Positions 12,401 to 22,655 of a DNA stretch of 64,000 nt are shown one piece after another; the stretch's first letter is position 1, and every line of letters begins with the position of its first letter. The notes below the pieces were generated by a model. The model ran no database searches and was not told the DNA's origin. It saw nothing but the letters and a program-made list of their open reading frames with translations. Location of the stretch: assembly GCF_014203275.1 (NCBI RefSeq), contig NZ_JACHIP010000002.1:682001-746000 (forward strand), given 5' to 3'. The position numbers and the translations under genes are program-made. This DNA is from Granulicella aggregans (lineage in GTDB: Bacteria; Acidobacteriota; Terriglobia; Terriglobales; Acidobacteriaceae).

Positions 12401-12630
12401 GGGCTCCCAAACTGCTCTGGCTGTTCTGTCTAAGTCGTTGATCCGGTTGATTCTTGAACCCGTGGTTGGCACGTGTATAGCGCTGGACGGCAGTCAGACT
12501 GGAGGCCCGTGATGAGGGCCGGTCAATGACACCTACGGATAAGAACAAGTCTAGGACTTATGTGTGTCAGGAAGATTGCGTATGGAGGGAACGAATTCTG
12601 ACTATAGAGAATCGTTATGGGACACTCTGC
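12401..12630 (-). other. Leader/intergenic region upstream of the ABC operon
   Basis: This 230-base stretch lies between ruvB and the binding-protein gene on the same strand. It holds a hairpin GGCCC-GTGATGA-GGGCC (12504-12520, plus-strand reading) and a palindrome AAGTC-TAG-GACTT (12546-12558). I looked for the conserved blocks of guanidine-I (ykkC) and guanidine-III riboswitches and did not find them. It probably carries the operon promoter. Confidence 0.4.
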
Positions 12631-13713
12631 CTACGGGAAAAGGCTGAGTTTTCTCGGCATCTCGATGCCCAGATGCTCGTAGGCGAGCCGGGTCGCGACG
12701 CGACCGCGCGGGGTGCGATCGAGGAAGCCAATCTGGATCAGGAATGGCTCATAGACCTCTTCGAGCGCGTCCTGTTCCTCCGCTAGCGCAGCTGCCAGCG
12801 TGTTCAGGCCGACCGGGCCGCCATCGTACTTTTCGATGATCGTCCGCAACAGCCGCCGGTCGAGCTCGTCGAAGCCGTGGGCGTCGACCTCCAGCATTTC
12901 AAGTGCTTTTTGCGCAGTAGCTCGGTCGATCCGGCCCTCCGCCCGCACCTGCGCGTAATCGCGAACGCGCCGCAGCAGGCGGTTGGCGATACGCGGTGTC
13001 CCCCGCGATCGCATGGCGATCTCCGCCGCTCCATCCTGGTCAATGGGAATCCCCATCACCTCGGCCGAACGTGTCACGACGAAGCGCAGCTCGTCGTCGG
13101 TGTAGAACTCCAGCCGCAGTAGAATGCCGAATCGCGAGCGCAGCGGCGAACTCAACATGCCCGGCCGCGTCGTCGCCGCGACGAACGTAAATGGCTTGAT
13201 CTCCATCACATGCGTGCGGGCGGACGGTCCCTGACCGATGATGATGTCGAGCTTGTAGTCTTCTAGCGCGGTGTAGAGTTTCTCTTCGAGGACGGCCTGG
13301 AGCCGGTGAATCTCGTCGAGAAAGAGGACCTGCCTCTCGCGGAGATTAGTCAGGATCGCGGTCAGATCGCCCTGGATCTGCAGCGCCGGCCCGGAGGTCT
13401 GCTGGTATCCGACGCTGAGCTCGTTGGCGATGATTGTCGCCAGAGTCGTCTTGCCAAGGCCGGGAGGCCCGAAGAGCAGCACGTGATCGAGGGCCTCGCC
13501 GCGCGATTTTGCGGCCTCCAGCGCGATCGCAAGTTGTTCCTTTGCCTTGGTTTGCCCGATGAATTCAGCCAGCCGCGTCGGTCGCAGCTTCAGCTCAAAA
13601 GCGACGTCGTCGTCCACCTTGCCGGCCGAGACCAGGCGCTCCGCGTCGCTGCTACCGTGGTCCAGATCAGGCCGCTTGCCGCCAGCTTTCGGGTTGAATT
13701 TGGGAATATCCAC
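12631..13713 (-). CDS. ruvB: Holliday junction branch migration DNA helicase RuvB
   Basis: The AAA+ motor that drives branch migration of Holliday junctions with RuvA. Clear RuvB features are [11 protein letters not shown], Walker [10 protein letters not shown], Walker B LFLDEIH, the sensor region [20 protein letters not shown], and the C-terminal winged helix ending [12 protein letters not shown] and AYEHLG. Length of about 360 is normal. The start is uncertain: the GTG at 13713 gives [11 protein letters not shown], while a TTG at 13749 would add 12 residues; neither has a good Shine-Dalgarno sequence. It lies downstream of the GNAT gene on the same strand. ruvA and ruvC are not in the window. 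Confidence 0.97.
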   Translation of the reverse strand: MDIPKFNPKAGGKRPDLDHGSSDAERLVSAGKVDDDVAFELKLRPTRLAEFIGQTKAKEQLAIALEAAKSRGEALDHVLLFGPPGLGKTTLATIIANELSVGYQQTSGPALQIQGDLTAILTNLRERQVLFLDEIHRLQAVLEEKLYTALEDYKLDIIIGQGPSARTHVMEIKPFTFVAATTRPGMLSSPLRSRFGILLRLEFYTDDELRFVVTRSAEVMGIPIDQDGAAEIAMRSRGTPRIANRLLRRVRDYAQVRAEGRIDRATAQKALEMLEVDAHGFDELDRRLLRTIIEKYDGGPVGLNTLAAALAEEQDALEEVYEPFLIQIGFLDRTPRGRVATRLAYEHLGIEMPRKLSLFP

Positions 13714-13785
13714 TGGGGCGATGGTAAGGCGAAAAAGCGGGCGATGCAATCGGGTGATCCAACCCGATATCTGACTCAGAATAAT

Positions 13786-14337
13786 CTAGACCGCCTGGAG
13801 CTCGCCCGCCTCGGATCGCATCGCGATCTCTTTTGACACTCCCAGCGGCCGCTGCATCATGGACATGTCGACCCACCTGCCAAGTTTGAAGCCGGCCTCT
13901 GGAATGGTTCCAACCCGGGCAAACCCCTGCGAAGCGTGGAGCGCCATCGACGCAGGATTATCTCCGCAGATGCACGCGACCAGGCGGTGGCAGCCGGAGG
14001 ACTCGCAGGCCGCAATCAATGCTTTGAGCAGCTTGCGGCCGACGCCATATCCGATGCAGTCGGCGCGCACGTAGATGGAGTCCTCCACCGTATAGCGGTA
14101 GCCCTCGCGAGGGCGGAACTGCGAGGCATAGCAGTACCCGACCACATAGCCCTCCAGCTCTGCGACGAGGTACGGGAGCCCGCGATCGAGGACCGACTGT
14201 CGTCGCCGCTCCATCTCAAGAACGTCGGGGGGGGTCACCTCGAGGGTATTGGTGGTGTTCAGGACAAAGTGTTCATAGATGGCGCTTACGGAGGCCATGT
14301 CGTTCGCTGTAGCACTCCGAATTTCGCAGGCAAGCAT
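13786..14337 (-). CDS. GNAT family N-acetyltransferase (phosphinothricin acetyltransferase-like)
   Basis: A 183-residue GNAT enzyme. The central blocks YCYASQFRPREGYRYTVEDSIYV and the acetyl-CoA loop (GYGVGRKLL, about residues 98-106) are typical of the Pat/Bar/YwnH group, which acetylates phosphinothricin or related amino compounds. The C-terminal region has HASQGF.RVG, also characteristic. The natural substrate is not predictable; methionine sulfoximine or sulfone is a known substrate of housekeeping relatives. The gene sits 72 bases upstream of ruvB and 48 bases downstream of the GH27 gene, all on the minus strand. Confidence 0.85.
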   Translation of the reverse strand: MLACEIRSATANDMASVSAIYEHFVLNTTNTLEVTPPDVLEMERRRQSVLDRGLPYLVAELEGYVVGYCYASQFRPREGYRYTVEDSIYVRADCIGYGVGRKLLKALIAACESSGCHRLVACICGDNPASMALHASQGFARVGTIPEAGFKLGRWVDMSMMQRPLGVSKEIAMRSEAGELQAV

Positions 14338-14385
14338 CGTTCAAGAGTAGAGGATGCGGACGAAAGAAACCGTCAATGCGGCCAT

Positions 14386-15759
14386 TTAGGGTTTGAGTTC
14401 GAACAGCACCGCTCCGTGCGGCGGAAGCGTCGCCGAAACGCTGTCGGCGGTAGGCGTCTCCACCTTCGTCCATAGCTCCGTCGACCTGTATGCCTTTCCA
14501 GTGAGGCCGTAGTGCGCGAACGGCTGCTTGACCTCTGCAGGAGCATCGCCCCGGTTGAAGATTGCGAGATACTCCGCTCCAGCCGCTCCCTTTGATGTCC
14601 ATGCGACGACATCGCCGTCCGTCGCCGCAAGATGCTGGTCGTGGCCGTGCTGATCCATCGCGATTACTTCGGGATTGGTCAGCAGCGACGCCGTCCAGTC
14701 GTCCAACTTCGTCAGATTTCCGCCGAAGAAGAGCGGCTCGCGGGCGATGCACCACAGCGAGATCAGCGTGCGCTGCTCGTCGTGGGTCAGGCGGGTTTCG
14801 CGCGGCTCTCCCCAGCCGGGGACGGGACCGAGCGTGCCCAGCGGAAGCATGTCCGCGTCGGGCCAGTTTCCCGGCTTCACGTACTTGGTCCAGCTATCGA
14901 TCACGGCGAACTGCGCCTTGATGGGTTGCGGGAACAGGTCTTTATCCTGCGGCGCGGTCCAGCGGTCCCAGACATCGTTCGAGATGCGCCATAGCTGCGC
15001 CTTCTCGCCAAACGCGACGGCATTCTCAAGCGGCGCGGGGCCGGGCGAAAGGCTCAGAATGATCGGCCTCCGCGTCTTCAGGATTGCGTTGTGGATCATG
15101 GCAATCTCGTCGGCCTTATACGGGTGCGAGGCGATGCAGTCGACCTTTACGTAGTCCACGCCCCAGGCCGCGTACTGCTTGAACATGGAGTCGTACCAGG
15201 CCTGTCCGGCAGCATTGTTCTTTACGCCGAAGTTGTCAGGGTTCCACGGACAGGTGTCGCTGGTATCAGCGAGATCGCTGATGCGATATCCGCTACCCGC
15301 CACCGACAGATTCGCCTTCACCGCGCCCTTTGGAACGCCGCGAATGATATGGATGCCGAACTTCAGCCCTTTATCGTGGACAAACTTCGCCAGCGGCGCA
15401 AAACCTTCATTACCCTTCGCAGTAGCGAAGCGGTTCAACGACGGCTGGTAGAGCCCGTTTGCATCCATGCGGTACGCGAGCGTCTCGGGATGCTTGTCCG
15501 CAGACTCGGGATTGCCGAGGTACCAGCCTTCATCGACGACGGCGTAGCTATATCCCGCAAGCTTCAGGCGCGCAGCTTCTACCTCGACGTTCGCCTTGAA
15601 CTGATCTTCAGTGATCGTCAGGCCGTAAGAGTCCCAGCTATTCCAGCCCATGGGCGGTGTCGGAGCCAGCACGCCTTTCTGCGCAGTGAGAGTGAATGCG
15701 AAGGCCAGGGACAAGGCAGCGACGGCGAGCGAACGGCAGGGCAGGGACGGCTTCGACAT
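14386..15759 (-). CDS. Alpha-galactosidase, glycoside hydrolase family 27
   Basis: The ATG at 15759 opens a signal peptide (MSKPSLPCRSLAVAALSLAF, cleaved near TAQ), so a secreted enzyme of about 457 residues. GH27 hallmarks are TPPMGWNSWDSYG near residue 35, VVDEGWY, and the nucleophile Asp207 in YVKVDC. Asp262 in RISNDVWDRW is the likely acid/base by alignment from memory. The C-terminal beta domain ends HGAVLFELKP. It should release terminal alpha-galactose from oligosaccharides or galactomannan side chains. The divergent S9 peptidase starts 76 bases away, so the two share a promoter region. Confidence 0.92.
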   Translation of the reverse strand: MSKPSLPCRSLAVAALSLAFAFTLTAQKGVLAPTPPMGWNSWDSYGLTITEDQFKANVEVEAARLKLAGYSYAVVDEGWYLGNPESADKHPETLAYRMDANGLYQPSLNRFATAKGNEGFAPLAKFVHDKGLKFGIHIIRGVPKGAVKANLSVAGSGYRISDLADTSDTCPWNPDNFGVKNNAAGQAWYDSMFKQYAAWGVDYVKVDCIASHPYKADEIAMIHNAILKTRRPIILSLSPGPAPLENAVAFGEKAQLWRISNDVWDRWTAPQDKDLFPQPIKAQFAVIDSWTKYVKPGNWPDADMLPLGTLGPVPGWGEPRETRLTHDEQRTLISLWCIAREPLFFGGNLTKLDDWTASLLTNPEVIAMDQHGHDQHLAATDGDVVAWTSKGAAGAEYLAIFNRGDAPAEVKQPFAHYGLTGKAYRSTELWTKVETPTADSVSATLPPHGAVLFELKP

Positions 15760-15835
15760 GCCGATAACCTTATCCTTCCAATCAAGTAAACGTCTACTCG
15801 GCGACATAAGCCCGCATTTCGGCTACGCTGTCTCC

Positions 15836-17947
15836 ATGTCCCTTACAAGCTGGAGCCGCCTCGCCTTCGTTCCGCTGGTCCCGTTCGTCATGCTCGCTGG
15901 AATTGCCGCAGCCGAAGAGAAGCCTGCTACCTTTCCCACCAACGAACAGCTTCGCCACTTCAAGGCGATGGGCGATCCCAGGCTCTCTCCCGATGGCAAG
16001 CAGGTGTTGATCCGTATGGTCGACGCGACCGCCGATGGCGCAAAAGGTCATTTGTGGCTGGTCCCCGTGGACGGCTCTGCCGCGCGGCAACTCACCTATT
16101 CGCCCGATGCGGATAAAGTTGGCGAGCGCTCCGGCATGTGGATGCCCGACGGCCAGAGCATCCTCTTCCTTGCCCATCGTGGCGAACATACCTCGCTCTT
16201 CCGTCTGCCGATGAATGGTGGCGAGGCGAAGGCCTTCGACCTGAAGGTCACGCCGCTTGCCGATGAGTCGAAGCTGCCCGGGGCTCTGCCGACAACGACG
16301 CCCGATGCGACAAAGAGCACGAAGGAAGAGAAGCCAGAGACGATTGCCATCGATGTTGCGGGATTCCGCGTCTCGCCGGACGGAAAGACCATCGCTCTGA
16401 TCGCGGCCGATCCGCAGACCCCAGGCGAGAAGAAGCAGAAGGATGCGAAGGCCGACGCTGCCTGGGTCGACCACGAAACCCATGGTTCGCGGCTCTATCT
16501 GCTGGACGTGGCTACCAGCAAGCTGACCGTCACCGGGCTTGCGATCGACGTTCGCGGAGCCGAGTGGAGCTCCGATTCCAGCAAGCTAATCGCAGAGCGC
16601 GAAGAGCCGAACGGGGAATCCGAGCTTGGTCCGGCAGGGAGTGGCTGGATTGTCTCAATGAGTGATCCAGCGCACCCTTCGAAGGTCGACGACCTGCCCG
16701 CGACGCTTGGGTCAGCGGCCTGGTCTGTTGACGGCGGTTCTATCGTCTATCTCGCACAGGCAAAGCACGAAGCACCTCCGGGATACTCGGACCTTTACAC
16801 CTATACGCTGGCGACGAAGTCCACCAAGAATCTGACCGACGGCTTCGATGGCTCGATTGGCAGGATGGAGCCGCTGCCGCTGAAGGACGGATCGATCCTT
16901 GAGATCGCCGAAAAGGGTGTTGTCACCGCGCCTCTCAAGGTCTCTGCCGATGGGCATTCGACGGCAATTGCATCTCCGACCGCAACCGTCTCCAGCCTGG
17001 TCACCAACTCCGCCGAGACAGGCTTCGTCTACCTCGGCAACAGCGGCGGAAGCGGGCCGCGGCTTTTCTATACCGCGTCGCTCAGTGAAACGCCGAAGGC
17101 TCTGGCCACGCCGTCGCTCGCTCCCGAGGGCTTGAAATCATTGGCTCCGAAGCGCATCTCGTGGAAGAGCGATGGCTTCACCATCGACGGCCTGCTCTAC
17201 CTTCCGCCCCAGGCGGCAACCGGTAAAGTTCCGCTTGTGGTTGAAGTGCACGGCGGGCCACTCGGCGCTTATGTCGACAGCTATTCGCTCTTTGTCGACT
17301 ACCTTCTCGGCAAGGGCTGGGCCGTATTGGAGACGAACCCACGCGGGAGCACCGGCCGTGGCGCTGCGTTCGCGGCGGCGAACAAGAACGATCTAGGCGG
17401 CGGCGACTATCGCGACATCATGGCCGGCGTCGATTCCGTGTTGAAGACTACTCCAATCGATCCCGCGAAGCTGGCCCTGACCGGCTACAGCTACGGCGGC
17501 GAGATGGCCGGATTCGTCGAGACCAAGACGGAACGCTTCAAGGCTATCGTCAGCATGGCCCCGGTGATCGACCAGAACAGCGAGTACGGCACTGAGCGCG
17601 GCTCCTTCTACGACCAGTGGTATTTTGGCAAACCGTGGGAACACGAGGCCGACGCCTGGCGGCAGAGTCCGCTATCGGGAGCCGCCCATGCGAAGACGCC
17701 GTTCCTGCTGATCCAGGGAGAGAGCGACACCACCGATCCGCTGGGCCAGTCGCAGGAAATGTACCGCGCGCTACGGCAGATGAAGGTTCCGGTGGAGCTT
17801 GTCACCTATCCGCGCGTCGATCACGGCCCGCTGGGCGGGGCAATCTATGGATCGCCTACAAATGAGCCGTGGCACGGATTCGATGCCCGACGCCGGATCG
17901 TCAACTTCATCGCCAGGGGCTTCGGTGAGGCTGAACCCGAAAAGTAG
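15836..17947 (+). CDS. S9 family peptidase (prolyl oligopeptidase/acylaminoacyl-peptidase type)
   Basis: The ATG at 15836 gives MSLTSWSRLAFVPLV, a signal peptide ending near AAAEE. The frame is open further upstream but lacks homology. The 703-residue protein has an N-terminal beta-propeller with TolB/WD40-like repeats (SPDGKQ, SPDGKTIAL), then an alpha/beta hydrolase domain. The catalytic triad is readable: Ser552 in GYSYGG, Asp631 in GESDTTDP, and His663 in YPRVDHG. It should cleave short peptides after proline or remove N-terminal acylated residues outside the cytoplasm. A hairpin terminator follows immediately. Confidence 0.93.
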   Translation: MSLTSWSRLAFVPLVPFVMLAGIAAAEEKPATFPTNEQLRHFKAMGDPRLSPDGKQVLIRMVDATADGAKGHLWLVPVDGSAARQLTYSPDADKVGERSGMWMPDGQSILFLAHRGEHTSLFRLPMNGGEAKAFDLKVTPLADESKLPGALPTTTPDATKSTKEEKPETIAIDVAGFRVSPDGKTIALIAADPQTPGEKKQKDAKADAAWVDHETHGSRLYLLDVATSKLTVTGLAIDVRGAEWSSDSSKLIAEREEPNGESELGPAGSGWIVSMSDPAHPSKVDDLPATLGSAAWSVDGGSIVYLAQAKHEAPPGYSDLYTYTLATKSTKNLTDGFDGSIGRMEPLPLKDGSILEIAEKGVVTAPLKVSADGHSTAIASPTATVSSLVTNSAETGFVYLGNSGGSGPRLFYTASLSETPKALATPSLAPEGLKSLAPKRISWKSDGFTIDGLLYLPPQAATGKVPLVVEVHGGPLGAYVDSYSLFVDYLLGKGWAVLETNPRGSTGRGAAFAAANKNDLGGGDYRDIMAGVDSVLKTTPIDPAKLALTGYSYGGEMAGFVETKTERFKAIVSMAPVIDQNSEYGTERGSFYDQWYFGKPWEHEADAWRQSPLSGAAHAKTPFLLIQGESDTTDPLGQSQEMYRALRQMKVPVELVTYPRVDHGPLGGAIYGSPTNEPWHGFDARRRIVNFIARGFGEAEPEK

Positions 17948-17973
17948 AAGGCCCGGCAGGTTTGCCGAGCCTT
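17948..17973 (+). terminator. Hairpin terminator after the S9 peptidase gene
   Basis: Directly after the stop codon, AAGGC and GCCTT arms plus inner CGGCA/TGCCG arms form a stem of 10 pairs with one C-A mismatch and a GGTT loop. No long T-run follows, so it may be a bidirectional or weak terminator serving both this gene and the convergent XRE-cupin gene. Confidence 0.6.
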
Positions 17974-18002
17974 GAATCGCTTCTATGGGGGCGGTTTCTG
18001 AT

Positions 18003-18875
18003 CTAACCCAGCTCCGAGACTGCCGTCTTCTTCCCGGTTCCATTCATCACCACGCCCTGCCTCGCTTGTGGCGTCGCGCGCAGCCGGTTCGACGAGACCC
18101 CGACCAGTTGTCCGGTGCGGCTGGCGCCATAGCCCACTGGCTGCTGCAGCGTCACAATGATGGCCGTGGCGGGAACCTCGCCCGAACACTGGTAGCTGTG
18201 CACGGTGTCCGCGTCGAAGTAGACCGCATCGCCCGCGTCAATATGGTGCGTCACCTCGCCGTGCTGAATATCCAACCTCCCGGTGAGAAGGATGAGAAAC
18301 TCGCAGCCTGTGTGCTGATGCGCCCGTGTCTCCCGGCCCTTGCGGATCGGCAGAAACTCGGCGAAGTATGGGTCGAGCTGCCGGTCCGGCACCATGTACC
18401 CAAGACTCTCGAAGAAATAGGAGGGATCAGCGGCACCGCTCTGCGGCAGGCGAACGCGGTCCTTAGCCCGGTGAACGCGAAAGAGCGTCTGCGGTTCCGG
18501 TTCGAAGAAGTAACTAAGATCCTTCGAGAACACCATTGCGATGCGCGCCAGGTTGCGCAGCGTCGGCACGACGCGCCCGGTCTCGAGTTGCGAGAGAAAA
18601 CTCGCGGAAAGGCCGGTATGCCGGCCGAGCTCCACCAGCCCCATCGACTTCTTCAAACGCAGATGCTTGATCCGCTCGCCTATGCGCTTCTCCGCGATAA
18701 AGCTCTCCGCCGCCTCGCCATCGATCTGAACGCCGTTCTCGCCGGAGCCGGAGGCGTGGCCCGCGATCTTACTTTCAGAGGAGGCGAACTCTGCCCCGGT
18801 CATCGGGGTACCCGACACTTCAGCCAAAACTGGTTGTTCGAGCATTTGCAGATCAGATGGAGGGGGCATTGGCAT
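18003..18875 (-). CDS. XRE-family regulator with C-terminal cupin sensor domain
   Basis: A 290-residue regulator with an AAGGA ribosome site before the ATG at 18875. After an unstructured N-terminal stretch of about 60 residues comes an XRE helix-turn-helix (about 67-122: IGERIKHLRLKKSMGLVELGRHTGLS...LSQLETGRVVPT). A cupin domain follows (about 185-260) with H.H and E metal-binding-like residues (RAHQHTGCEFLILLTG...DAVYFDADTVHSY). This architecture (PuuR-like) senses a small molecule and represses catabolic genes in known relatives. The ligand and targets are unknown. It is divergent from the FN3 lipoprotein gene, with 157 bases between. Confidence 0.88.
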   Translation of the reverse strand: MPMPPPSDLQMLEQPVLAEVSGTPMTGAEFASSESKIAGHASGSGENGVQIDGEAAESFIAEKRIGERIKHLRLKKSMGLVELGRHTGLSASFLSQLETGRVVPTLRNLARIAMVFSKDLSYFFEPEPQTLFRVHRAKDRVRLPQSGAADPSYFFESLGYMVPDRQLDPYFAEFLPIRKGRETRAHQHTGCEFLILLTGRLDIQHGEVTHHIDAGDAVYFDADTVHSYQCSGEVPATAIIVTLQQPVGYGASRTGQLVGVSSNRLRATPQARQGVVMNGTGKKTAVSELG

Positions 18876-19032
18876 GTGTAGTCCTTAGAGAGTGCAGTGG
18901 AGAAGATGTTTATACCATCAATAGATGTTATGGCCGCATCAAAAGTTTCCTCGAGCTGGAGCTTTCGTTCGATTAAGGGCCGGAGCTCCCGCCAAAGGCC
19001 CGGAAGAAATTGCGATGCAGTAACCTAGACGA

Positions 19033-20283
19033 ATGCAGACGCAAGCGGACGAATTGGGCTCAGGCAAGATCTCCGTCCAGTCCGGTGCCTCCGTCCTTCT
19101 CTTGTGCACGACACTTCTTGCCGGCTGCGCGAATCCCGGCCCGCCGCGGCCACCCTCGCTTCAGCTTCCATCCTTGGTCGGCGACCTCTCCGCTGAACGC
19201 GTCGGGGACCGGGTTCTTCTGCATTGGACAACGCCGTCGCAGACCACCGACAAACTAGATATAAGAGGCGCTCTAACCGCTGAGATCTGCCGCAGCGCCG
19301 GTGCGCCGGTAGCCAACACGAAGAAATCCTTTGCTGCATGCGTGATGGTCAAGCGAGTGCCCGCTGTCCCCGGTCCTTCATCCGCATGGGATGATCTGCC
19401 TGTGCCACTCCTGGCAGATCCGGTCACACTCCTGACGTACCGGGTGGAGATCTTCAACGCTGCGGGACGCTCCTCCGGGAAATCCACGGTTGCAGCCTAC
19501 TCCTCCGCGGGTGCCGCTCCGTCTCCAGCGGCGTCGCTCACCGCAACCGCCAGCGAAGCCGGAGCCGTGATCCGGTGGAAAAAGGACGCCGGTGGCGAGA
19601 ACCTCGCTGTCGACCTCCTGCGAAAGAACCTTTCAGCTCCAGCAACGCCGACTCGCAAGCCCGCCTCTTTACCCGTCCATCGCGGGAAGTCAGTCCAACC
19701 CGGTAACACCGGGCCCTCCGACTCGAATGAGGTCCATCTTCGGGCTGACGGAGCGGAAGCCTCACAAGCTGCGAAAGACGGCTTCGCCGGCACCGTCGAT
19801 ACCTCCGCCGTCATGGGCCAGACCTACAGCTACATCGCGCAGCAGGTCAGGCTTGCCACTCTCGACGGCCATGCGCTGGAGATTCGCAGCCAGCCAGCCC
19901 CTGCCGTCACGGTAGAGATGCGCGATACCTTCCCGCCGAAATCCCCTACCGGACTGGCCACGATTCCAGGCCTGGCTGATGCCGCGAACGGATCGCCGAC
20001 AGCCGCCTACATCGATCTCTCGTGGGAACCGAACTCCGAACCGGACCTCGCCGGATACCTCGTTTACCGCCAACTTGCCCGGCCAAACGGCGATCCGCAA
20101 GGCCCATTAGGGAAGATGACGCCATTACCGATAGCCGCTCCGGCGTATCGAGATGTGGCAGTCGCGCCCGGTCAGCGTTATATTTATTCGGTAACGGCTG
20201 TCGACGCTTCTGGAAACGAGAGCGCGCCGTCGGCGAAGGCCCAGGAAGTTGCCGCAGCACAAAACGTCGGTTCGCCGCACTAA
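19033..20283 (+). CDS. Lipoprotein with fibronectin type III-like domains
   Basis: A 416-residue exported protein. The N-terminal hydrophobic segment ends in the lipobox LLAGC (Cys32). FN3-like beta-sandwich segments follow; the clearest is the last (about 310-405), with [21 protein letters not shown] and [16 protein letters not shown] Pro-rich linker lies right after the anchor. Such acidobacterial lipoproteins probably act as surface binding or adhesion scaffolds, but no enzyme motif is visible. No clear Shine-Dalgarno sequence precedes the ATG, so the start is the best lipoprotein-forming choice. Transaldolase follows 97 bases downstream with its own ribosome site. Confidence 0.75.
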   Translation: MQTQADELGSGKISVQSGASVLLLCTTLLAGCANPGPPRPPSLQLPSLVGDLSAERVGDRVLLHWTTPSQTTDKLDIRGALTAEICRSAGAPVANTKKSFAACVMVKRVPAVPGPSSAWDDLPVPLLADPVTLLTYRVEIFNAAGRSSGKSTVAAYSSAGAAPSPAASLTATASEAGAVIRWKKDAGGENLAVDLLRKNLSAPATPTRKPASLPVHRGKSVQPGNTGPSDSNEVHLRADGAEASQAAKDGFAGTVDTSAVMGQTYSYIAQQVRLATLDGHALEIRSQPAPAVTVEMRDTFPPKSPTGLATIPGLADAANGSPTAAYIDLSWEPNSEPDLAGYLVYRQLARPNGDPQGPLGKMTPLPIAAPAYRDVAVAPGQRYIYSVTAVDASGNESAPSAKAQEVAAAQNVGSPH

Positions 20284-20380
20284 GCAGTCGCCAGACTTTC
20301 GTTGCCGCTCCGCAGATTGTGCCGCAGCGTCTACCTCAAATTCCGATCCACACACACGCGCACCACAAGGAGTAAACGCA

Positions 20381-21373
20381 ATGGCAACTCTTCTCGAACA
20401 GCTCAAGAAAGTGACCACCGTCGTCGCTGACACCGGTGACATCAACTCCATCGAAAAGTTCAAGCCGACGGACTCGACGACCAATCCTTCCCTGATCGCC
20501 GCCGCCGCCACCATGCCTGCATACTCCCAGATCGTCGACGATGTTTTGAAAGAGTCGCGCGACGCCGCTGGCGATGACGCCTCTGACGAAGTGGTAGCCA
20601 ACATGGCCTTCAAGTCGCTCGCCGTCGCCTTCGGCAAGAAGATCCTGAAGATCGTCCCCGGCCGCGTGTCTACGGAAGTGGATGCGCGCCTGAGCTTCGA
20701 CACGGAGAAGACGCTCGAGCAAGCCCGCGACATCATCGCGCAGTACGACAAGGCTGGCATCGGCCGCGAGCGCGTGCTGGTGAAGATCGCCTCCACCTGG
20801 GAGGGCATTAAGGCTGCGGAGATCCTCGAGAAGGAAGGCATCCACTGCAACCTGACGCTTCTCTTCGGTCTGCACCAGGCGATCGCCTGCGCCGAGGCCA
20901 AGGTCACCCTGATCTCGCCCTTCGTCGGACGAATTCTCGACTGGTACAAGAAGGACACGGGCAAGGACTACGTTGGAGCAGACGATCCTGGCGTGCAGTC
21001 CGTCACGACCATCTTCAACTACTACAAGAAGTTCGGCTACAAGACCCAGGTAATGGGCGCGAGCTTCCGCAACATCAGCGAGATCACCGAGCTTGCCGGA
21101 TCGGATCTGCTGACCATCGCTCCCAAGCTGCTGGAAGAGCTGGATTCGAAGGAAGGCGATCTGCCGTTGAAGCTCGATGCTTCGAAGGCTGCCGCTATGG
21201 ACATTGAAAAGCTGACCATCGACAAGGCGACCTTCGACAAGATGCACGCCGAAGACCGCATGGCCCACGACAAGCTGCAGGAAGGCATCGACGGCTTCTC
21301 GAAGGCGCTCGAGGATCTGGAGAAGCTGCTGGCGAAGCGGCTGCAGGAACTTGTACAGCCCGTCACGGCGTAA
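20381..21373 (+). CDS. tal: Transaldolase
   Basis: A 330-residue transaldolase of the TalB type. It moves a dihydroxyacetone unit from sedoheptulose 7-phosphate to glyceraldehyde 3-phosphate in the non-oxidative pentose phosphate pathway. Hallmarks are STTNPSLI near residue 32, [13 protein letters not shown] near 95, the Schiff-base Lys135 in [26 protein letters not shown], and [10 protein letters not shown]. The start is fixed by an AAGGAG ribosome site 8 bases before the ATG; the frame extends upstream without homology. A strong hairpin terminator follows 16 bases after the stop. Confidence 0.97.
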   Translation: MATLLEQLKKVTTVVADTGDINSIEKFKPTDSTTNPSLIAAAATMPAYSQIVDDVLKESRDAAGDDASDEVVANMAFKSLAVAFGKKILKIVPGRVSTEVDARLSFDTEKTLEQARDIIAQYDKAGIGRERVLVKIASTWEGIKAAEILEKEGIHCNLTLLFGLHQAIACAEAKVTLISPFVGRILDWYKKDTGKDYVGADDPGVQSVTTIFNYYKKFGYKTQVMGASFRNISEITELAGSDLLTIAPKLLEELDSKEGDLPLKLDASKAAAMDIEKLTIDKATFDKMHAEDRMAHDKLQEGIDGFSKALEDLEKLLAKRLQELVQPVTA

Positions 21374-21388
21374 GGATTGCATCACGAG

Positions 21389-21422
21389 ACAACGATGGCG
21401 GCCTCCGGGCCGCCATCGTTGT
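21389..21422 (+). terminator. Strong hairpin terminator after transaldolase
   Basis: A perfect 15-pair stem (ACAACGATGGCGGCC with its complement) closes a TCCG loop and ends with GTTTG. It is the most stable hairpin I see in the window and lies just after tal. Confidence 0.9.
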
Positions 21423-21474
21423 TTGCGACCTCACCCTTGTTGTCCCTCAGCCCGATTCCCCATACGATTGCCGG

Positions 21475-22650
21475 ATGGGCTTATCCTCCGCCACTGCAAA
21501 GCCTGAGCTCTCCACCTCCGACCCCGGTGGCTTCGCCCATATCCCCCAGCTTGACGGCATCCGCGGCCTCGCCATCCTGCTGATCCTGGTTCACCACTCC
21601 CTCTCGTCGAATCCACAGACTAATTCGCGAGTGATCGCCTTCTTCATCGCCATCCGCGAGTCGATGTGGGTTGGCGTCGATCTCTTCTTCGCGCTCTCCG
21701 GCTTCCTCATCACTGGCATCCTCTTCGACTCGCTGAGCGGCTCCCATTTTTTGCGCAACTTCTACGGCCGCCGCGCGGTCCGCATCTTTCCTCTCTACTA
21801 CCTCGCGCTCTTCGCTGTCTGGGTGATTGGGCTTCCCATCGCGATGCGCTGGAGTGGCTACCAGTGGGTGCTGATCGCCTACCTCGACAACACGCGACTT
21901 TGGATCAGCCATGCGGTGCCCCATCCGTTGGTCGACCTGACCGGCCATCTCTGGTCGCTCGCGCTGGAAGAACAGTTCTACCTCGTCTGGCCGCTGCTTG
22001 TTCTTCTGTTGCGAGATCGCCGCAGGCTCATCGCTACCGCGCTTGCTCTATCAGCCGTGGCCCTGTGTCTCCGCTGCGTACTGGTGGCGCACGGTGCGCC
22101 GGAAGAGATCACCTACAAGACGCTTCCCTGCCGGTTGGACGGCTTGCTGCTGGGCGGCGCGCTCGCTTTGGCGATCCGCGGACCTCATCGCGAACTCTGG
22201 CTGCGTCGTGCGCCAGCCGTCTTCTTCACTGCTGCGGGGATCCTGCTTGTGGTGGCTATTCGCGAGCACGGCATTGACTGGCAGCACAGTCGATTCATCA
22301 ACTCCATTGGCTACACGCTCACCGCGCTTGCGTCGACCGCGCTGATCGCGATGACCCTCGGCGCAGGCTCCCGGTGTGCGCGCGCCTTCAGGCGATCGTG
22401 GTTGCGTTGGTTCGGACGCTATAGCTATGGCATCTACGTCTGGCACATGATCGTGCCGTTCCTCGTGGTGCCCCCGCTCCATGCCGCGCTAAGTCAGCAA
22501 CTGCACAGCAAGCTGCTGCTGCTGCTTGCCAGCGCCGTGGCTGGAGCGGCAGTCAGCGTTGCCGTAAGCGTACTCAGCTATCACGCGTTCGAGGTGCACT
22601 TCCTTCGCCTTAAGCGCTTCTTCGCCTATCGCGGGCTTCGTACGCAGTAA
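21475..22650 (+). CDS. Acyltransferase family 3 membrane protein (OafA/YrhL-like)
   Basis: A 391-residue polytopic protein with about ten hydrophobic helices. It has the acyltransferase-3 signature near the N-terminus: PQLDGIRGLAILLILVHH (catalytic-type His pair) and VDLFFALSGFLITGIL. These enzymes transfer acyl groups, commonly acetyl, to sugars of O-antigen, peptidoglycan or exopolysaccharide at the inner membrane. The acceptor here is unknown. The gene is convergent with hslU; the stops lie 5 bases apart. Confidence 0.9.
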   Translation: MGLSSATAKPELSTSDPGGFAHIPQLDGIRGLAILLILVHHSLSSNPQTNSRVIAFFIAIRESMWVGVDLFFALSGFLITGILFDSLSGSHFLRNFYGRRAVRIFPLYYLALFAVWVIGLPIAMRWSGYQWVLIAYLDNTRLWISHAVPHPLVDLTGHLWSLALEEQFYLVWPLLVLLLRDRRRLIATALALSAVALCLRCVLVAHGAPEEITYKTLPCRLDGLLLGGALALAIRGPHRELWLRRAPAVFFTAAGILLVVAIREHGIDWQHSRFINSIGYTLTALASTALIAMTLGAGSRCARAFRRSWLRWFGRYSYGIYVWHMIVPFLVVPPLHAALSQQLHSKLLLLLASAVAGAAVSVAVSVLSYHAFEVHFLRLKRFFAYRGLRTQ

Positions 22651-22655
22651 GCGGA

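Noticed and set aside
12401..12630. Guanidine riboswitch upstream of the ABC operon
   Set aside because: The expected CTAGGG and ACACGGAGGGA-type conserved blocks are absent; only unrelated small hairpins are present.
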